64,000 nt of DNA from Hyphomicrobiales bacterium (lineage in GTDB: Bacteria > Pseudomonadota > Alphaproteobacteria > Rhizobiales > Beijerinckiaceae). The stretch's first letter is position 1; each line of letters opens with the position of its first letter. The stretch is taken from assembly GCA_900473415.1 (NCBI GenBank), contig UCLR01000012.1, forward strand, positions 1 through 64,000, written 5' to 3'. A program made the translations under genes and the position numbers. The notes below the pieces were generated by a model. The model had not been told where the DNA came from. It was given only the letters and a program-made list of their open reading frames with translations, and ran no database searches. Of this stretch, positions 53,702-62,514 are shown one piece after another.

Positions 53702-54148
53702 TCAGTCGGCGATGCCGTCCCTGCCCTCGATCGCCATCAGGGTCGCAGTCAGCAGCGCGATCAGCCGCTCCTTCCCGTCACTGGCGGCGAACACCTCGGT
53801 CTGGGCCAGAGTGAGCGTGCGGCCCGCCTTCACGATCTTGCCACGAGCGGTGATGCGCTCGCCCATGGCGGGAGCCAGCAGATTGATCTTGAACTCGGTC
53901 GTGAGCACGCCGCGATCCATCGGCATCATGCTCAAGGCAGCATAGCCTGCTGCGCTGTCCGCAATGGCGCTCACCGCCCCGGCATGGACGAAGCCGTGCT
54001 GCTGCGAAACCTCGGGCTTGGGAGCAAGCGAGATCTCGACGTGCCCCGGCGACACGCTTTCCAGGACCGCGCCAAGGGTCTGCATGAGCCCCTGCTTGGC
54101 GAAGCTCGTCCGAATGCGCTGATCGATCTGCGCGATATCATGACTCAT
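53702..54148 (-). CDS. PaaI family acyl-CoA thioesterase
   Basis: A 148-residue hot-dog fold protein. HGFVHAGAVSAIADSAAGYAAL carries the HGG-type motif (here HAG) and the active-site Asp, and LTTEFKINLLAPAMGERITARGKIVKAGRTLTLAQ is the typical second half. It hydrolyses acyl- or phenylacetyl-type CoA esters; substrate unknown. The start MSHDIAQ is chosen by family length. Confidence 0.85.
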   Translation of the reverse strand: MSHDIAQIDQRIRTSFAKQGLMQTLGAVLESVSPGHVEISLAPKPEVSQQHGFVHAGAVSAIADSAAGYAALSMMPMDRGVLTTEFKINLLAPAMGERITARGKIVKAGRTLTLAQTEVFAASDGKERLIALLTATLMAIEGRDGIAD

Positions 54149-54336
54149 GGCATGGCCTCCGCAGGCCACCGTGGCAGGCATGCTAGAGGGCGGCAATGGG
54201 CGGGCTCGCTCCGCCGGTCTGCAGACCGCCGCATGCATCGTCTTGCCCTCGCCATCGCCGGCTGGTAACCGCTAGGCAGCTTGCTTCGGAAACACCGTTC
54301 CGTAAGCGGGCAGAAGCCGGCCGGCAGGCCGGAGGC

Positions 54337-54411
<75 letters not shown>

Positions 54412-54479
54412 CGCCCCCCCCTCGCCAGCATTCGCCGGCGTTCATTTCCTCCCTAGAATACTGATGATTTCAACAATGA

Positions 54480-54698
54480 GTGGCTCAGCGGCATTCTTTG
54501 ACCTTCGTTCAGCGCCCACTATCTGAGAACACGATGAGCGCGGCACTGCGGCGCCTTGGCTATTGGACGGACGAAGCCACCCCGCACGGCTTTCGAGCAA
54601 GTGCATCTACGTTGCTCAACGAGTCCGGCTTGTGGAATGCCGACGCCATCGAACGCGCACTAGCCCCTCAAGAAGAAGATAAGACCCGCCGTGCCTAA
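54480..54698 (+). pseudogene. Tyrosine integrase, decayed C-terminal fragment
   Basis: About 72 codons. RPLSENTMSAALRRLGYW, HGFRASASTLLNESG and ADAIERAL match the C-terminal catalytic part of P4-type integrases that insert at tRNA genes. The HGFR box is intact, but the next expected His-Gln (ALAHQ) reads ALAPQ, and the catalytic Tyr region is gone because the frame ends at RRA-stop. The upstream two thirds of the gene are missing. It is a non-functional remnant beside tRNA-Thr. Confidence 0.82.
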
Positions 54699-54821
54699 CG
54701 CGACGATGCTCGTGCCGACGCGTTCGCTTACATTGAGCGGTTCCACAATGCCGTTCGCAGGCACTCGACCATCGGCTACATCAGCCCGGTCGAGTTCGAA
54801 AAGAAGGTGGGATCAGCTTAG
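54699..54821 (+). pseudogene. IS3-family transposase, C-terminal fragment
   Basis: Forty codons directly after the integrase stop read RDDARADAFAYIERFHNAVR, then RHSTIGYISPVEFEKK and a stop. This is the end of an IS3-type OrfB (rve integrase core). Start and DDE residues are absent. The sequence after the stop (CCACGAAACCGGCAGCAGGC, 54828-54847) looks like the terminal region of such an element. Confidence 0.8.
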
Positions 54822-54946
54822 CCGCCTGTCCACGAAACCGGCAGCAGGCCAACCGTCCAATGTCCGCTCATGGCGCAGTCCGTCCGCCGGATGTTCGACG
54901 AGTGGACCTTTGCCGACGTCGGGAACGTCTCGTACTAGGCATTCCG
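54822..54946. other. Gap after the transposase remnant
   Basis: 125 bases. It starts with what looks like the IS3 terminal region (to about 54850). I recognise nothing in the rest, which leads into the 3' end of the flavin monooxygenase gene. Confidence 0.4.
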
Positions 54947-56284
54947 TCAGTGACGATTGGATGGTCGAGCCAAGCCGAGGTGATCGCGCAACGTCGAACC
55001 TGAATACTCCTTGCGGAACAAACCTCGCTTCTGAAGCTCCGGCACGACCAGTTTGACGAATTTTTCCAGCCCGAGCGGCAGATAGGGGATTCTTACCATG
55101 AAGCCGTCGGTTGCGCCTGCCGAGAACCACTCCTCCATGCGGTCCGCAATCGTCTTGGGCGAGCCGACAATGGCGTTCATTCCGCCGCGCGAGGCAGCGG
55201 AAGCCTCGTAGAGCTCGCGCATGGTCAGTGGCCGCTCGCGCATCGCCTGCGTCATCATGTCAAAATATGATTTGGTTGCATTGGTCCCGCTCGGAAGGAC
55301 GCCGTCCGGGATAGGTTCGTCGACAGGCAGGCCGCGCAGATCAACGTCCAGATCGACCGACAGGATCGCGCGCCCGACATCGGGATGGATCCTGGCCTGC
55401 AGCGCCGCGAAGGCTTCCTGCGCCTCCTCGTCGGTCTCGCCAACGAAGGGGTTGAGCGCAGTCATCACCGCCAGTTCGTGCGGCGCACGGCCGTGCTTCG
55501 CCATCCGGCCCTTGAGGTCCTTGTAATAGGCCAGCGCGCTCGGGAGATCGCGATCGACGCTGAACACCACTTCCGAGGTGCGCGCGGCGAGTTCCTTGCC
55601 TGGTTCCGAGCCGCCCGCGCTGATCGCGACCGGGCGGCCCTGCGGCGGCCGCGGCACGTTCAGCGGTCCCTTGACTGCGAAGAACTCGCCCTTGTGTTCA
55701 AGCGGATACCGGCGCTCGGGATCGAAGTGGACACCGCTCTGGCGGTCGCGGACGAAGGCATCGTCGCTCCAGCTGTCCCAGAGCCCATTGACGACATCGA
55801 CAAACTCGTTGGCGCGCTTGTAGCGTTGGCCGTGGTCCGCGTGCATGTCACGGCCGAAATTCGCAGCTGCGGGTGCATAAGCAGTGGTGACCACGTTCCA
55901 GCCCGCGCGTCCGCCGCTAATGTGATCCAGCGAGGCGAACTGCCGCGCGGCGTTGTAGGGCTCGGAATAGGTCGACGAGATTGTTGCGGCGAGGCCGATA
56001 TGGCTCGTTCCCGCGGCCAGGGCGGCCATCAGCGTCAGCGGCTCGAAATGCGCGGTATAGGCGCATTGGCGCATGACGCCCGCCATGTCGCCCGTGCGCG
56101 AGGCCAGAGTGTCAGCAACGAAGAAGAAGTCCAGCTTGCCGGCTTCTGCACGGCGAGCCAGCTCCAGATAGAGCGGGAAGCTGATCTCGCCGCCTAGCGG
56201 TGTGCTCGGATCAAGCCACGCAGCAGGGTGCACGCCGACGTCGCTGATCAGGACGCCGAGCTTCATCATTCTGCTGTCGCTCAT
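54947..56284 (-). CDS. Flavin-dependent monooxygenase, NtaA/SnaA/DszA-like (LLM class)
   Basis: 445 residues of the bacterial-luciferase-like fold. GEISFPLYLELARRAEAGKLDFFFVADT, EPLTLMAALAAGTSHIGLAATISSTYSEPYNAARQFASLDHISGGRAGWNVVT (the family hallmark, spread over 85-150) and AISAGGSEPGKELAA are present. Members use FMNH2 supplied by a separate reductase to oxidise substrates such as nitrilotriacetate, EDTA, sulfones or riboflavin precursors. The reductase gene at 56461 is divergent, so the two form a two-component system. The substrate is unknown. Confidence 0.88.
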   Translation of the reverse strand: MSDSRMMKLGVLISDVGVHPAAWLDPSTPLGGEISFPLYLELARRAEAGKLDFFFVADTLASRTGDMAGVMRQCAYTAHFEPLTLMAALAAGTSHIGLAATISSTYSEPYNAARQFASLDHISGGRAGWNVVTTAYAPAAANFGRDMHADHGQRYKRANEFVDVVNGLWDSWSDDAFVRDRQSGVHFDPERRYPLEHKGEFFAVKGPLNVPRPPQGRPVAISAGGSEPGKELAARTSEVVFSVDRDLPSALAYYKDLKGRMAKHGRAPHELAVMTALNPFVGETDEEAQEAFAALQARIHPDVGRAILSVDLDVDLRGLPVDEPIPDGVLPSGTNATKSYFDMMTQAMRERPLTMRELYEASAASRGGMNAIVGSPKTIADRMEEWFSAGATDGFMVRIPYLPLGLEKFVKLVVPELQKRGLFRKEYSGSTLRDHLGLARPSNRH

Positions 56285-56460
56285 GGATAGGGCTCGCCTT
56301 CGAAGCAGACCTCGAGTGTGGTCGACTGACATCATAGTGGCGGTGCCCAGCAAGGCGTTGCCGAATAGCGCAAGTTCGGTTGGTCGAATACGGAAGCTCG
56401 TCGACGTAAGCCTCTGCTAGATTGGTCGGAACGCAGCGAATTGCACGGATTTCAGGCTAC
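56285..56460. promoter_or_regulatory. Divergent promoter region, monooxygenase / reductase
   Basis: A 176-base gap between the two halves of the two-component monooxygenase, with no regulator gene next to it. It must hold promoters for both; no clear palindrome was found. Confidence 0.4.
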
Positions 56461-56982
56461 ATGACGCAAGCATCGTCGATCGATGCCTATGAGCTCCGGG
56501 ACAGGATGGGACGCTACGCCTCAGGCATAACGATCATCGGCGGGCTCGTCGCCGAAGAGCCGGCGGGCTTCACCTGCCAGTCCTTCTGCAGCGTCTCGAG
56601 TGCGCCGCCGCTCGTGTCCTTCTGCGTGATGAAGACGTCCACGAGCTGGCCGCGCATCCGGACGGTCGGGCGATTCTCAGTGAACGTGTTGGCGGAGGGT
56701 CAGCAACCGATCTCCCAGCGCTTCGCGCATTCGGGCGGCCCGAAATGGCTGGGGGTCGACTGGACGCTCTCGCCCGCTGGCAACCCTCTGGTCGCCGAGA
56801 CGCTGATGTGGCTCGACTGTGAGCTATTCGCAGAGCACGAAGCCCGCGACCATCACATCGTCGTTGGAGAGGTGAAGGCCATGAGCGCCGCCGACTGGCA
56901 CGAGGGTGGAGCGCCGTTGCTCTATTTCCGCGGTGCCTATCACCATCTGCACCGTCACGCTGGCAAAATGGCAGGCTACTGA
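56461..56982 (+). CDS. Flavin reductase (NADH:FMN type, DIM6/NtaB family)
   Basis: 173 residues. LRDRMGRYASGITIIGG, EPAGFTCQSFCSVSSAPPLVSFCV and SRFSVNVLAEGQ-like (here VGRFSVNVLAEGQQ) motifs are classic for the family, and DHHIVVGEV is present. It reduces FMN with NAD(P)H and passes FMNH2 to the divergent monooxygenase. The start MTQASSID matches the family; a longer frame upstream is unlikely. It overlaps the ureohydrolase start by one base. Confidence 0.9.
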   Translation: MTQASSIDAYELRDRMGRYASGITIIGGLVAEEPAGFTCQSFCSVSSAPPLVSFCVMKTSTSWPRIRTVGRFSVNVLAEGQQPISQRFAHSGGPKWLGVDWTLSPAGNPLVAETLMWLDCELFAEHEARDHHIVVGEVKAMSAADWHEGGAPLLYFRGAYHHLHRHAGKMAGY

Positions 56983-57887
56983 TGACCCTGGGCTTTACAC
57001 CCCCGCAGACTTGGCTCAGCGCACCTTTTGGGCGCCCTGGGCGGAACTGCCGCGCCGCGATCATAGGCGTTCCCTTTGACTGCGGAACCCATCCCAACCG
57101 GATCGGCTCACGCATGGGGCCGACTTCGATCCGGGAAATGTCGACGCATCTGCGCCGCTATGACCCGCGCAACAATATCGACGTACTGGATCGGCTCGGC
57201 CTCGTCGATTGTGGGGACGTGCCGGTCACGGCCAGCCTGATCGAGGAATCCTTTGCGGCGATCGAGAGCGGCATCAGCCAGATCGTCGGAGAGAACGTCG
57301 TCGCGGTGACGATGGGCGGCGACGGCGCGGTGACGCTGCCGCAGGTCCGGGCGATGGCGCGCCACTATCCGGGTCTTTGCATCGTTCATATCGATGCGCA
57401 CACCGACGCCTATCCGATCCAGGGCTACAACACCGCGACGTCCTTCAGGCACATGGTGCAGGAAGGGCTGGTCGATGCGGCGCGCTCATTCCAGATCGGC
57501 ATGCGCGGCCCGACGATGGTGCCGGGTGTCTACGAATTCTGCCGGGAACTGGGCTTCGGCCTGATCACCATGCGCGAGCTGCGGGAGATCGGCTACCAGG
57601 CGGTCGCGCAGCGGGTCATCGAGGCCATCGGCGACCGGCCGGTCTATCTCTGCTTCGACATGGATTTCTTCGACCCCTCGGTGGCGCCGGGCGTCTGCAC
57701 GCCGACCTGGGGCGGTTGCCAGGCCCATGAGGGCCTGGCCTTTCTGGAGATGTTGGGGCCGCTCGACAGCCGCATTCTCGACGTCAACACGGTGAGCCCA
57801 CCGCATGATGCCGGCGGCATGACCGCCTTCCTCGCGGGGACGGTCATGTGGAACTTCCTGGCCGGCCTCGCCGCAAAGATCGGCTGA
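56982..57887 (+). CDS. Ureohydrolase (agmatinase/arginase) family protein with altered metal site
   Basis: 301 residues. The family motifs are present as DAHTD (138-142) and CFDMDFFDP (Asp226, Asp228), which supply most metal ligands. The first motif, GGDHS in arginase and agmatinase, reads GGDGAV with Gly115 replacing the metal-binding His. The substrate-loop end reads TPTWGGCQAHEG rather than TPEPGG. It may bind one metal or act on an unusual guanidino/amidino substrate, or hydrolyse something else. It is coupled to the flavin reductase (start overlaps its stop by one base). Confidence 0.83.
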   Translation: MTLGFTPPQTWLSAPFGRPGRNCRAAIIGVPFDCGTHPNRIGSRMGPTSIREMSTHLRRYDPRNNIDVLDRLGLVDCGDVPVTASLIEESFAAIESGISQIVGENVVAVTMGGDGAVTLPQVRAMARHYPGLCIVHIDAHTDAYPIQGYNTATSFRHMVQEGLVDAARSFQIGMRGPTMVPGVYEFCRELGFGLITMRELREIGYQAVAQRVIEAIGDRPVYLCFDMDFFDPSVAPGVCTPTWGGCQAHEGLAFLEMLGPLDSRILDVNTVSPPHDAGGMTAFLAGTVMWNFLAGLAAKIG

Positions 57888-57908
57888 GGCCGGCGGCGCG
57901 GGCGCCGC

Positions 57909-58736
57909 TCAGGGGCGCATGTCGAACCGGATCGCGCTGGCGATCCATTCGACGATGACGGCGTAGCTCTTCTCGCCGGTTTCAGCCGTGGCGAGTTGCG
58001 GATCGCCGGTGATGCCATCGACCATGCCCCTGAACTCGTCGCGGTCAAAGCGGTAGCGGCCGATCGCGCCGCCCAGATAGGGCAGGAAATCGCCGGGCAC
58101 GACCGGCTCCAGCGGCAGGTTCGGATGGTAGGGGCGGGCCTCCTCCATCCGCACGAGATGCGGGGCGGTCGCGAGCATGCGCGCCGTCTCGCCCTCGCCG
58201 CCATGCCCCTGCGGCTTGTCGGAAACCAGCATGCCCTTGTACTTCGGCCGGATGCCAATCAGCCAGTTCAGCGTGACGATATTCGCTTCGGTCGTCTCCG
58301 TGAGTTCCTTGGCGACGATATGCATCGCGTACTCACTCTCGACGTTCGACATCAGCAGGTAGATCCGCCGGAAGCCGCTGCTGATGAGCGAGGCGCAGAC
58401 ATCGTGAAGCAGCGCCCGCAGCGTGTCGTTCGAGATGTTGATCGTGCCGGGCAGAGCCTTGGGGGACTCACTGAGGAATGGCGGCGGCCCGAACGGAATG
58501 GCGGGCCCGACGATCAGCGGAATCCCCTCCTTCGCGAGCAGTGCCGACGCCCGCCGGCAGGTGTCCAGCCCTTGATACGTGTCCGTCGAGAGCGGCAGGT
58601 GGGCGCCGTGCTGCTCCATCGCGCCGAGCGTCACGATGACGGGCGCGTTCACCGCGACGGCGGCGGCGATGTCCGGCGAGGTCATCTCGTCGAAGATCAG
58701 GACCTTGTGATGGTCGGTTTCGAGGCGCACGGACAT
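57909..58736 (-). CDS. Creatininase family amidohydrolase
   Basis: 275 residues. LGAMEQHGAHLPLSTDTY matches the family motif GSxEQHGPHLP with its metal ligands (Glu, His, Asp), and GHGGEGETARML is the second His/Glu motif. Creatininase opens the cyclic amide of creatinine; relatives cleave other amides or lactams such as formylaminopyrroles or 3-oxo-amides. It faces the ureohydrolase (convergent, 21 bases apart) and is followed by the NodB-type gene on the same strand. Confidence 0.87.
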   Translation of the reverse strand: MSVRLETDHHKVLIFDEMTSPDIAAAVAVNAPVIVTLGAMEQHGAHLPLSTDTYQGLDTCRRASALLAKEGIPLIVGPAIPFGPPPFLSESPKALPGTINISNDTLRALLHDVCASLISSGFRRIYLLMSNVESEYAMHIVAKELTETTEANIVTLNWLIGIRPKYKGMLVSDKPQGHGGEGETARMLATAPHLVRMEEARPYHPNLPLEPVVPGDFLPYLGGAIGRYRFDRDEFRGMVDGITGDPQLATAETGEKSYAVIVEWIASAIRFDMRP

Positions 58737-58789
58737 GGTCGGTCTCCCGTTAGATAGAAATCACGCTGCCGGTGTCAGTCGCGTTCGTG

Positions 58790-59638
58790 TCAGGCGCGTT
58801 CCTGGGCCACGAAGGCCTCTGCGATCTCGCGGCCGGTCGCGTACCAGACGTCGTCGAACTGACGCGTGAAGGCGATGAACTGCCGCAGGATCGCCATCCG
58901 CATCGGCCGCCCGGTCACCTGCGGGTGCATGACGAGGACATAGACGCCACCCCATTCCCGGATCATCCGGAATTCGTCCTGCCAGATCCCGAGGACATGA
59001 TCGCTGCCGAAGATCGGCCGCGGGAAGCGCAGATGGCTGGTGCCATAGCTCCAGTCGTCCATCGACGGATGCTCGGGGAGCTCGATTAACCCCGGCGAGC
59101 CGTCTCGCAAGACGTGGCGATAGGGGTGGATGTCGTCCTTGAAGCAGCTGTTGTAGAGAAATCCGCGCGTCGTCAGCAGCTCCAGCAGGTAATGCGTCGA
59201 CTCGCTGCCCGGCGGCCGGTAGCCGACCGGCCTGACGCCAAAGCGGCGCTGCATTGCTTCCAGGCCGCGATCGACCTCGTCGAGAACCTGGGCCTCGTTG
59301 GCCGGATCGGGCCAGTAATGGACATAGCCGTGATGGCCCAGCTCATGGTCGTCGCGCAGGATCGCCTCGACCTTTCCGGGATGATTGTCGACGGTCCAGC
59401 CCGGCGTGAAGAAGGTGGCCTTGAGCTCCTCTTCGCGCAGCAGCTCCAGGATCTTGGGTACGCCGACCTTGGCGCCGTAGCGCCCCTGGCTCAAAGTCGC
59501 CAATTTGCCAGCATTCTCGGGCTCACGCGCGAGCCAGAGGGATTCCGCGTCGAAGTCAAAGGTCAGGCAAACGGCGCAACGCTTGCCCTCCGGCCATTTC
59601 ATCGGCCGGCTGTCCGAACCACTCGTCTGAATCGGCAT
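58790..59638 (-). CDS. Polysaccharide deacetylase (NodB) family hydrolase, PuuE/PgdA-like
   Basis: 282 residues. LTFDFDAES holds the catalytic and metal Asp pair, HHGYVHYWP the HxxxH metal pair, and RPPGSESTH the third motif. The single-domain, cytoplasmic form without signal peptide resembles allantoinase PuuE and HpPgdA, which open cyclic imides or ureides rather than act on polysaccharides. In this nitrogen-compound setting a cyclic amide hydrolase is the better guess. It ends 53 bases before the creatininase-family start. Confidence 0.85.
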   Translation of the reverse strand: MPIQTSGSDSRPMKWPEGKRCAVCLTFDFDAESLWLAREPENAGKLATLSQGRYGAKVGVPKILELLREEELKATFFTPGWTVDNHPGKVEAILRDDHELGHHGYVHYWPDPANEAQVLDEVDRGLEAMQRRFGVRPVGYRPPGSESTHYLLELLTTRGFLYNSCFKDDIHPYRHVLRDGSPGLIELPEHPSMDDWSYGTSHLRFPRPIFGSDHVLGIWQDEFRMIREWGGVYVLVMHPQVTGRPMRMAILRQFIAFTRQFDDVWYATGREIAEAFVAQERA

Positions 59639-59699
59639 TGTCTGCTCCCGCCAGCCGTCAAGAAAAAGGAGGCTGCGCGGAGCGCAGCCTCCATCAGCA

Positions 59700-60815
59700 T
59701 CAGGAAATGGCTTCCAGGTACTGGTTGAGCACCGTCGCGCTGTTGGTCGCGTACCATTCCGGATCGGCGGGGATCTGGATCTTGTAGTTCTCGGGGCTGC
59801 CCGGATCCATCGACTTCAGCTCTGCCGGGACCATCGCCGCCGCCGTCGGGTTGACCGGTCCGTTTCCGAGCATCTTGAACAGCTCGACCTGACCGACTGG
59901 CTCCTGCGTGGAGGCCATGAACTTGAAGGCCTCCTTGCCGGCGGGATTGCCCCTCGGCGTCAGCCAGCCGCCGACCCAGACGCTGGCCTGGTTGAAGTGG
60001 TAGTCCACTTTGCCCTTGGACTCGGCCTTGGCCACCATCGCGCGGGTATTGTAGACGCTGCCCATCGTCACCTCGCGGTCCCGGAAGAGCTGCTGGCTCT
60101 CCGCGCCGGTGGCCCAGAAGATGACGTCCTTCTTGATCGACTTGATCTTGTCGAGCGCCCGCTTGACGTCCAACGGATAGAGCTTGTCGGGCGAGACGCC
60201 GTCGGCAAGCAACGCGGTCTCCAACTGCCCGTCGAAGTGCTTGCGCATCGTGCGCTTACCGGGGAAGTCCTTCAGATTGTAGAAGTCCGCCCAGGTCTTC
60301 GGCGTCCGGCCACCGAAGGCATCCGCCTGGTAGGCAAGCACGTTGGAGTAGATGTAGGAGCCGAGGCCCCATTCACCGGCATGCTCCGGCCTGACCTTGC
60401 TCTTGTCGACGATGCTGTAGTCGATCTTCTCGAGCAGGTTCTGCCGGCCCAGTTCCAGCGACGCGGCCAGATTGCGGTCGACCACGTCCCAAGTGACCTT
60501 GCCGCTCTCGACCATCGCCTTCATTTTCGCCGAGGTTCCCCCCGACCCATCGATCACCGCCTTGAGCGACGACGTCTTGTTGAACGGATCGGTCCAGGCC
60601 TTCGTCATCGCCGTGATGGCATCGCCGCCGAAGTTGACGACAACGAGCTCTCGCGCCTGCGCCCGGGCCGGCGTCAGCCGAAACAGCGCCGGCGAGACGC
60701 CGAGCATCGCGAGGGTCGACAGAAAAGCACGCCGGCTGACGACCTGGCCCTCGGTCTTCTCGCGCAGCAGCGCGAGGCAATCTTCCTGAAAGCTCTGCAG
60801 TTCTTTCTGATCCAT
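59700..60815 (-). CDS. ABC transporter solute-binding protein, PotD/spermidine-putrescine-like
   Basis: 371 residues. A short leader is followed by VSRRAFLSTLAMLGVSPALF, a twin-arginine style signal, ending near ARAQA. The mature part (VVVNFGGDAITAMTKAW, LLEKIDYSIVDKSKVRPEHAG, TWADFYNLKDFPGKR) matches the PotD/PotF-like family for polyamines or related cations. It supplies the two permeases downstream. The start MDQKELQSF has GAGGGG before it; the longer frame upstream is shadow. Confidence 0.88.
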   Translation of the reverse strand: MDQKELQSFQEDCLALLREKTEGQVVSRRAFLSTLAMLGVSPALFRLTPARAQARELVVVNFGGDAITAMTKAWTDPFNKTSSLKAVIDGSGGTSAKMKAMVESGKVTWDVVDRNLAASLELGRQNLLEKIDYSIVDKSKVRPEHAGEWGLGSYIYSNVLAYQADAFGGRTPKTWADFYNLKDFPGKRTMRKHFDGQLETALLADGVSPDKLYPLDVKRALDKIKSIKKDVIFWATGAESQQLFRDREVTMGSVYNTRAMVAKAESKGKVDYHFNQASVWVGGWLTPRGNPAGKEAFKFMASTQEPVGQVELFKMLGNGPVNPTAAAMVPAELKSMDPGSPENYKIQIPADPEWYATNSATVLNQYLEAIS

Positions 60816-60850
60816 CTTCTCTTCCCCTCGTTTCTGGACGTCGTTGGCAG

Positions 60851-61666
60851 TCACGGCCCCGTTGGAGCCATGGCGAGGCGCGCCTGCCGGCGCGCGAGCA
60901 GGATCCGCACGACCATCGCGATGACAGTCAGCACGATCAGGATGGAGGCGACCGCGGCGATCGCCGGGTTGATGTTGTCCTGGATGCCGTCCCAGATCTT
61001 TCGCGGCAGCGTGTAGACATTGCGGCTGGTGATGAAGAGCGTGACGACGAGCTCGTCCCAGGAGAGCGCGAAGGCGAAGACGGAGCCGGCCAGCATGCCG
61101 GGCCGCGCGCTGGGGATGATGACCTTCCACAGCGCCTGCGTGGCGGTGGCGCCGAGGTTCCGTGCCGCCTGCTCCAATCGCAGGTCAACATTGGCCAACG
61201 CCGCGGAAACGCTGATGACGACATAGGGCGTGCCCTTCATGGCGTGGGCGAGGATCAGCCCGGGGTAGCTGTCGAGCAGACCGAGCTGAGCCCAGACCTG
61301 GTAGAAGCCGAGCGCGTGGACGATCGACGGAACGATCATCGGCGCCAGCATGACCATTCTCACCGCCTCCGAGGTACGGCTGGAGATGCGCCAGCAGGCG
61401 AGCGCGGTCATGGTGCCGAGCAGGATCGCGACGAGCGTCGAGCCCCCCGCCACGACGAGGCTGTCGCGGATGCTCAGGATCCAGCTCGGGTCGTCGACGA
61501 GCGTCTGGTAGTGGCGCGACGACCATTGCCCGTCCGGCAGCGAGAGATAGCGGTGCGGTGTCACGGAGACGGGAAACACCACCGCGAATGGCAGCGTCAG
61601 AAACAGGATGGCGAGCCAGGCGCCGAAGACCGTGAGGCGGAAGGGCTTCGAGGGAGCAAGTTCCAT
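60851..61666 (-). CDS. ABC transporter permease, PotC-like
   Basis: 271 residues with six membrane helices. The EAA loop reads LEQAARNLGATATQALWKVIIPSARPGMLAG, with FALSWDELVVTLFI after it, typical of PotC. The start MELAPSKPF overlaps the stop of the first permease by one base (TGATG). It ends 35 bases before the solute-binding protein start on the same strand, so the gene order is ATPase, permease, permease, binding protein. Confidence 0.88.
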   Translation of the reverse strand: MELAPSKPFRLTVFGAWLAILFLTLPFAVVFPVSVTPHRYLSLPDGQWSSRHYQTLVDDPSWILSIRDSLVVAGGSTLVAILLGTMTALACWRISSRTSEAVRMVMLAPMIVPSIVHALGFYQVWAQLGLLDSYPGLILAHAMKGTPYVVISVSAALANVDLRLEQAARNLGATATQALWKVIIPSARPGMLAGSVFAFALSWDELVVTLFITSRNVYTLPRKIWDGIQDNINPAIAAVASILIVLTVIAMVVRILLARRQARLAMAPTGP

Positions 61667-62514
61667 CACTTCACCCCGAAGACTTTTCGCAGGTCGACGA
61701 ACAGGCTCATCACAGCCAGAAGCGCGAAGATCACCAGCAGCAGCGCCGTCGCCAGCATGGAGCCGAGACCCCAGTTCAGCGTATCGTTGATCTGCGCTGC
61801 GATGTACTCGGCGATCATGATCGTCTTGCCGCCCCCGAGCAGCGCGGGCGTCACGTAGAAGCCGAGCGAGAAGATGAAGGTGAGGATGCCGGCGCTGATC
61901 AGACCGGGCAGGCTCATCGGCAGGTAGACCTTGAGGAAGGCCTGGACCGGCCCGGCGCCCAGGCCGCGCGCAGCTGGCACCAGCCGCGGATCGATGCCCT
62001 TCATGTTCGCATAGAGCGGCAGGGCGGCGTAGGGGATCATGTAGTGGACCATGCCCAGCACCACGCCGAACTCGTTGCGGATCAGCGGCAGCGGCGCGTC
62101 GATGATCCCGGCGCCCATCAGCCATGTGTTGATCACGCCTCGGCTCTGCAGCAGCGTCAGCCAGGCGAAGGCGCGGATCAGGACCGAAAGCCAGAATGAG
62201 AGAAGCACGAAGAACAGCAGCAATTCGCCGCGCCAGCCGCGCAGATGCAGCGCCGCATAGGCAATCGCGTAGCCGATGAGCAGCGCCAGCGTCGTCGTGA
62301 GCACGCAGATGCGGACCGTCGTCCAGATCACGTTGTGAATGGCGCTGCTGGTGAGCAGACGCTCGAAATTCCCGAACCCCGGCGTCGGCACCGTCACCGA
62401 CAACCAGAGCACGCGCGACAGCGGGAAAAGATAGAGCCCCGCGAGCAGGACGAGCGGCGCCAGAAGCAGCACGAGATAGACGCGCCGGGTTCCGGCATCC
62501 ATGTCAGCGGTCAT
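61666..62514 (-). CDS. ABC transporter permease, PotB-like
   Basis: About 282 residues with six helices. The first is VYLVLLLAPLVLLAGLYLF, and the EAA-like loop is PAARGLGAGPVQAFLKVYLPMSLPG, followed by FYVTPALLGGG, a PotB/AlgM-type signature. ATG at 62514 overlaps the ATPase stop; a Met four codons later is equally possible, and no ribosome binding site decides. It is coupled to the second permease. Confidence 0.87.
   Translation of the reverse strand: MTADMDAGTRRVYLVLLLAPLVLLAGLYLFPLSRVLWLSVTVPTPGFGNFERLLTSSAIHNVIWTTVRICVLTTTLALLIGYAIAYAALHLRGWRGELLLFFVLLSFWLSVLIRAFAWLTLLQSRGVINTWLMGAGIIDAPLPLIRNEFGVVLGMVHYMIPYAALPLYANMKGIDPRLVPAARGLGAGPVQAFLKVYLPMSLPGLISAGILTFIFSLGFYVTPALLGGGKTIMIAEYIAAQINDTLNWGLGSMLATALLLVIFALLAVMSLFVDLRKVFGVK

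Noticed and set aside
54691..55056. 121-codon plus-strand frame after the integrase remnant
   Set aside because: Another frame of the same region encodes recognisable IS3 transposase residues; this frame runs antisense into the monooxygenase gene.
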